A stretch of DNA of 7,665 bases from Hyphomicrobiales bacterium. GTDB lineage: Bacteria; Pseudomonadota; Alphaproteobacteria; Rhizobiales; JAJFHR01. Below, piece after piece: positions 5,579 through 7,665 of the stretch (its first letter is position 1; each line of letters starts with the position of its first letter). The stretch is taken from positions 1 to 7,665 of the forward strand of contig JAJFHR010000087.1 in NCBI GenBank assembly GCA_021775515.1. The letters are read 5' to 3'. Below the pieces are notes generated by a model, which was not told the origin of the DNA, made no database searches, and saw only the letters and a list, made by a program, of their open reading frames with translations. The position numbers and the translations under genes were made by a program.

Positions 5579-6991
5579 TTATTTGCTCGAAGCTTTGCTG
5601 CCTTCGGGCTTTTTAACCGCGCTGTTTTTTACAGTTTTTCTTGCCGCTGTTTTTTTCGGCGCGGCCTTTTTTACAACGACCTTTTTCGCAGCAGCTCTTT
5701 TTGCAGGTTTTGCAGCAGCTTTACCTGCGACAGTTTTTTTGGCTGGTCCAGCGACTTTTCTGCTTTTGGTTTCCTGACGCAGCATTTCCCGCTCATCATC
5801 GATAATATAATCGCGAACAATCGGTACCGCTTCCCGGTCATTGGCCAGCAACAGCTGGAAAATCATGTTGGAGCCGTGAAGAAAGCCTAATTCCGAAGCA
5901 ATGAGATAAAACTCCCACATCCGGCAAAAACGCTCGTCATAAATTTCAGCGGCTTTGTCCCAGTTCGCCATAAACCGTTCCCGCCAGGCCTTGAGCGTAT
6001 AGACGTAGTGGAGCCGCCAAACCTCCGTATCGGCAACCCACAGGTTTACCCGCTCGCTGGAGGCGAAAACCTCCGAAAGCGCCGGTGCATAGCCCCCGGG
6101 GAAAATATATTTGCGCAAAAACGGGCTGGTGGTGCCCGGCGGACTCATGCGGCCGATTGCATGGAGAAATCCAAAACCGTCATCTTTAAGCAGGTTCTTA
6201 AACTGGCCAAAAAGCTCATCATAATGATTGACGCCGACATGCTCCATCATGCCGACGGAAACCACCCGGTCAAATTTCCCGGTAAGCTCACGATAATCCA
6301 TCTGTTTGAAATGGACACGATCGGCAACTCCGGCTTCTTCGGCGCGCTGACGGCAGACGCGAATTTGCTCGCCCGATAAATTAACCGCCGTAATCTCGAC
6401 GTCAGCCAGGCTTGCCATATAAAGCGCAAGACCACCCCACCCGCAGCCCAGTTCAGCCACTTTCATGCCGTCCTTGAGACCGAGTTTGGCGCATATGTGG
6501 CGCTTCTTGTTGGCCTGCGCCTGCTCTATTGTTTCATCCGGTGAATTGAAATATGCGCAGGCATATTGCAAATCATCACACAAAAACAAGCGATAGAGTT
6601 CTTCGGATATATCATAATGCTGCGCTGCGTTTTCCGCTGCCTTGCCAATTGGATTATATTGTTGCAGCCCGCGCAAACGTTTCCATCCCTCGCGCAGAAT
6701 TTTCTGAGCGGGATGGTCTCCTAATGGCCGGCGGTTAATCGAAAAAAGATAGAGGAAATCGTAACAGCTACTGCCCTCCTCAAACGTCAAAGTGCCATCC
6801 ATATAGGCTTCACCAGCGTGAAGCTCCGGATTGAAAAACAGTTTGGTGTAAAGCGATTTATCGTGCAGCCGTGCCGTCACACTCGGGCCATCGAACCGTC
6901 CGCCAAATTGGTACCTTTTTCCCTCGACATCAATAAGCTGCAAGGTGCCTTTTTCTATAAATCCCTTGAGCAGATTTGAAAGCAGTCTCAT
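5579..6991 (-). CDS. cfa: Cyclopropane-fatty-acid synthase with Lys/Ala-rich C-terminal tail
   Basis: Methylates cis double bonds of phospholipid acyl chains from SAM at the cytoplasmic membrane face. 470 residues. N-terminal domain ~1-105 with NPELHAGEAYMDGTLTFEEG; HYDISEELYRLFL (125-137); DLQYACAYF (140-148) retaining the Cys of the E. coli QYSC motif (C145); SAM motif VAELGCGWGGLALY (178-191); VGMMEHVG (E250); FLHAIG (H277, I279); KYIFPGG (294-300). All active-site positions I can align to E. coli Cfa are present, so this is the canonical paralogue. After the usual family end (~residue 408) there is an extra ~62-residue tail with 19 Lys, 3 Arg and ~16 Ala in AAKPAKRAAAKK-like runs, resembling histone H1. 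ATG 6991 is preceded by AAAGGG. It is the first gene of a two-gene operon with the second paralogue. Confidence 0.92.
   Translation of the reverse strand: MRLLSNLLKGFIEKGTLQLIDVEGKRYQFGGRFDGPSVTARLHDKSLYTKLFFNPELHAGEAYMDGTLTFEEGSSCYDFLYLFSINRRPLGDHPAQKILREGWKRLRGLQQYNPIGKAAENAAQHYDISEELYRLFLCDDLQYACAYFNSPDETIEQAQANKKRHICAKLGLKDGMKVAELGCGWGGLALYMASLADVEITAVNLSGEQIRVCRQRAEEAGVADRVHFKQMDYRELTGKFDRVVSVGMMEHVGVNHYDELFGQFKNLLKDDGFGFLHAIGRMSPPGTTSPFLRKYIFPGGYAPALSEVFASSERVNLWVADTEVWRLHYVYTLKAWRERFMANWDKAAEIYDERFCRMWEFYLIASELGFLHGSNMIFQLLLANDREAVPIVRDYIIDDEREMLRQETKSRKVAGPAKKTVAGKAAAKPAKRAAAKKVVVKKAAPKKTAARKTVKNSAVKKPEGSKASSK
5582..5767 (-). other. Region encoding the histone-H1-like tail of the first CFA protein
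   Basis: Codons 409-470 of the 470-residue CFA protein. The composition is dominated by Lys, Ala, Val and Pro, with KK pairs at short intervals (AKK, VKK, PKK). It has no hydrophobic core and is predicted to be disordered and strongly basic. The reading frame is continuous from the catalytic domain and ends in TAA at 5579-5581. A frameshift origin is unlikely because the Lys/Ala bias is regular to the end. Confidence 0.85.
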
Positions 6992-7112
6992 ATTACCCTT
7001 TACCTATAATTTTTGCGCTCTCCCTAAAGCACAAGTTACGGGCAATGGCAATCAATACGCTTTAAATTGCAGTCATTACTTCACTAAATGAAAAAATAAA
7101 TCGGGAATTGAT
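6992..7112 (-). promoter_or_regulatory. Leader and probable promoter region of the CFA operon
   Basis: 121 bases separate the DUF6356-like gene from the first CFA gene on the same strand. A six-T run (complement of 7091-7096), without a strong preceding hairpin, follows the upstream gene. TTGATT and TTGTGC hexamers are present, but no -35/-10 pair with good spacing stands out. The CFA operon may have its own promoter here or be read through from the upstream gene. Confidence 0.3.
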
Positions 7113-7373
7113 CTAAGCCTTACCTTCGCCGAGCCGAACAGCAGTGGTCTGGGGCGCAGGTGCCGCCGTCCGGCTTCTGTTCAAAACCATACGATCGTGA
7201 AGTCCTACAATAATACGGCTGCCGGTTTTTTCGAATAAAAACGGCAAAAAGGCATGAACGAAACAACAAAACGCCCCACCCAGCATTTTTATGCCAAAAT
7301 ATGAGGCACTGTGCATATGCTGCAAATATGTTTCTCCGACAGTCTCGGGATGTTCTTTGAATAGTCTGTACAT
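7113..7373 (-). CDS. DUF6356-like small protein with one hydrophobic segment
   Basis: 86 residues. The N-terminal part, LFKEHPETVGETYLQHM (4-20), recalls the HPxSVGExYxEHM signature of DUF6356 small alphaproteobacterial proteins. It is followed by a hydrophobic segment, FGIKMLGGAFCCFVHAFLPFLF (26-47, split here only by eye), and KTGSRIIVGLHDRMV (49-63). The end is a variable Ala/Pro-rich tail. The function of the family is not known; a membrane-associated location is inferred from the hydrophobic segment. A strong ribosome-binding site, GGAGGA, ends five bases before ATG 7373, so translation is probably efficient. The gene is divergent from the Lrp-family regulator, with a shared 146-base control region. 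Confidence 0.7.
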   Translation of the reverse strand: MYRLFKEHPETVGETYLQHMHSASYFGIKMLGGAFCCFVHAFLPFLFEKTGSRIIVGLHDRMVLNRSRTAAPAPQTTAVRLGEGKA

Positions 7374-7452
7374 GTTTCCTCCATCAAACCAGGGCGTGAC
7401 CTATTTTTATAAAAGAACATTACGACAAAATTCGCGGATTTTATTTGCGTTG

Positions 7453-7481
7453 TTGACTAAGTTTTGAAAGAAATATAGAAA
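7453..7481 (+). promoter_or_regulatory. Candidate promoter of the Lrp-family gene
   Basis: TTGACT (7453-7458) is one base from the sigma-70 -35 consensus. With a 17-base spacer, TAGAAA (7476-7481) serves as -10; TATAGA at 7474-7479 is an alternative with 15 bases. Transcription would begin around 7488, about 30 bases before the start codon. Confidence 0.5.
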
Positions 7482-7502
7482 TTTTTTCCAATTATCTTTC
7501 AA
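7464..7502. promoter_or_regulatory. Candidate operator: 8-bp inverted repeat in the Lrp/DUF6356 spacer
   Basis: TTGAAAGA (7464-7471) and TCTTTCAA (7495-7502) are perfect inverted copies whose starts are 31 bp apart, about three helical turns, with an AT-rich centre. One arm lies between the candidate -35 and -10, and the other just past the inferred transcription start. This fits autorepression by the adjacent Lrp-type protein, whose family typically binds AT-rich palindromic sites in phase. Binding itself is inference. Confidence 0.5.
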
Positions 7503-7519
7503 TATATGGAATTTATTTT

Positions 7520-7665
7520 TTGGACAATATAGACAGAAAGATCCTGCGCCTGCTGCAAGAAGACGCAACAAAACCCATCGCTGAAATTGCTGATCTGGTC
7601 GGCATCAGCTCCACACCGTGCTGGCGCCGAATTCAAAGACTTGAAAAAGACGGCATCATTGCCAG
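7520..7665 (+). CDS. Lrp/AsnC-family transcriptional regulator (5' part only)
   Basis: The first 48 codons are visible before the window ends. The sequence DNIDRKILRLLQEDATKPIA, then EIADLVGISSTPCWRRIQRLEKDGIIA, is the classic AsnC/Lrp N-terminal helix-turn-helix, with recognition helix SSTPCWRRIQRL. The C-terminal RAM/AsnC ligand-binding domain must lie beyond the edge. No ATG is in frame upstream within the spacer. TTG at 7520, directly before the Asp that normally follows Met in this family, is the best start. The ATG at 7506 is in another frame and stops at TAG (7530). The ribosome-binding site is weak (TGGA). Such proteins often sense amino acids and repress their own gene. Confidence 0.85.
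   Translation, partial: MDNIDRKILRLLQEDATKPIAEIADLVGISSTPCWRRIQRLEKDGIIA

Noticed and set aside
5573..5890. Phe-rich plus-strand frames opposite the CFA tail
   Set aside because: The Phe-rich, low-complexity composition is the antisense image of Lys/Ala codons in the H1-like tail.

Overview
The window looks like chromosomal DNA of an alphaproteobacterium with a mid-range GC content. The evidence is the style of the proteins: a LipB of the alphaproteobacterial type, two cyclopropane-fatty-acid-synthase (CFA) paralogues, a DUF6356-type small protein, and an Lrp/AsnC regulator with an STPCWRRIQRLE helix-turn-helix. I cannot place it to order; a marine Rhodospirillales-, Sneathiellales- or Kordiimonadales-like organism would fit. 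I see no transposase, integrase, CRISPR array or phage gene. It reads as ordinary core and near-core genome with several small, poorly known genes.

Layout from left to right. (1) Positions 1-1343, minus strand: a magnesium transporter MgtE, cut by the window edge a few residues before its C-terminus. (2) An AT-rich divergent spacer, then a small exported protein on the plus strand (1648-2022) built from two 28-residue repeats with cysteines. (3) A spacer of about 325 bases, then a stand-alone TfoX N-terminal-domain protein on the plus strand (2349-2687). (4) A tRNA-Leu(GAG) on the minus strand (2912-2998), just downstream of a very short FliN-like SpoA-domain protein on the same strand (3082-3324). 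(5) lipB on the plus strand (3436-4152), divergent from the FliN-like gene and ending in a terminator-like hairpin. (6) Two tandem CFA-family methyltransferase genes on the minus strand (5579-6991, then 4236-5528), convergent with lipB and separated by only 50 bases. (7) A DUF6356-like small protein on the minus strand (7113-7373), divergent from an Lrp/AsnC-family regulator whose first 48 codons lie at 7520-7665.

How the genes relate. The clearest functional unit is the CFA pair, which probably forms a two-gene lipid-modifying operon. The first enzyme carries a histone-H1-like Lys/Ala tail of about 62 residues. The second has lost two positions that line the active site of E. coli Cfa, so the two may have different substrates or products. 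LipB (lipoate assembly) is next door but convergent, so no shared regulation is implied. The Lrp/DUF6356 spacer holds a plausible promoter and a perfect 8-bp inverted repeat spaced by three helical turns, a good candidate operator. The most unusual items are the lysine-rich CFA tail, the divergent CFA partner, the orphan SpoA domain beside tRNA-Leu and lipB, and the repeat-built secreted protein.
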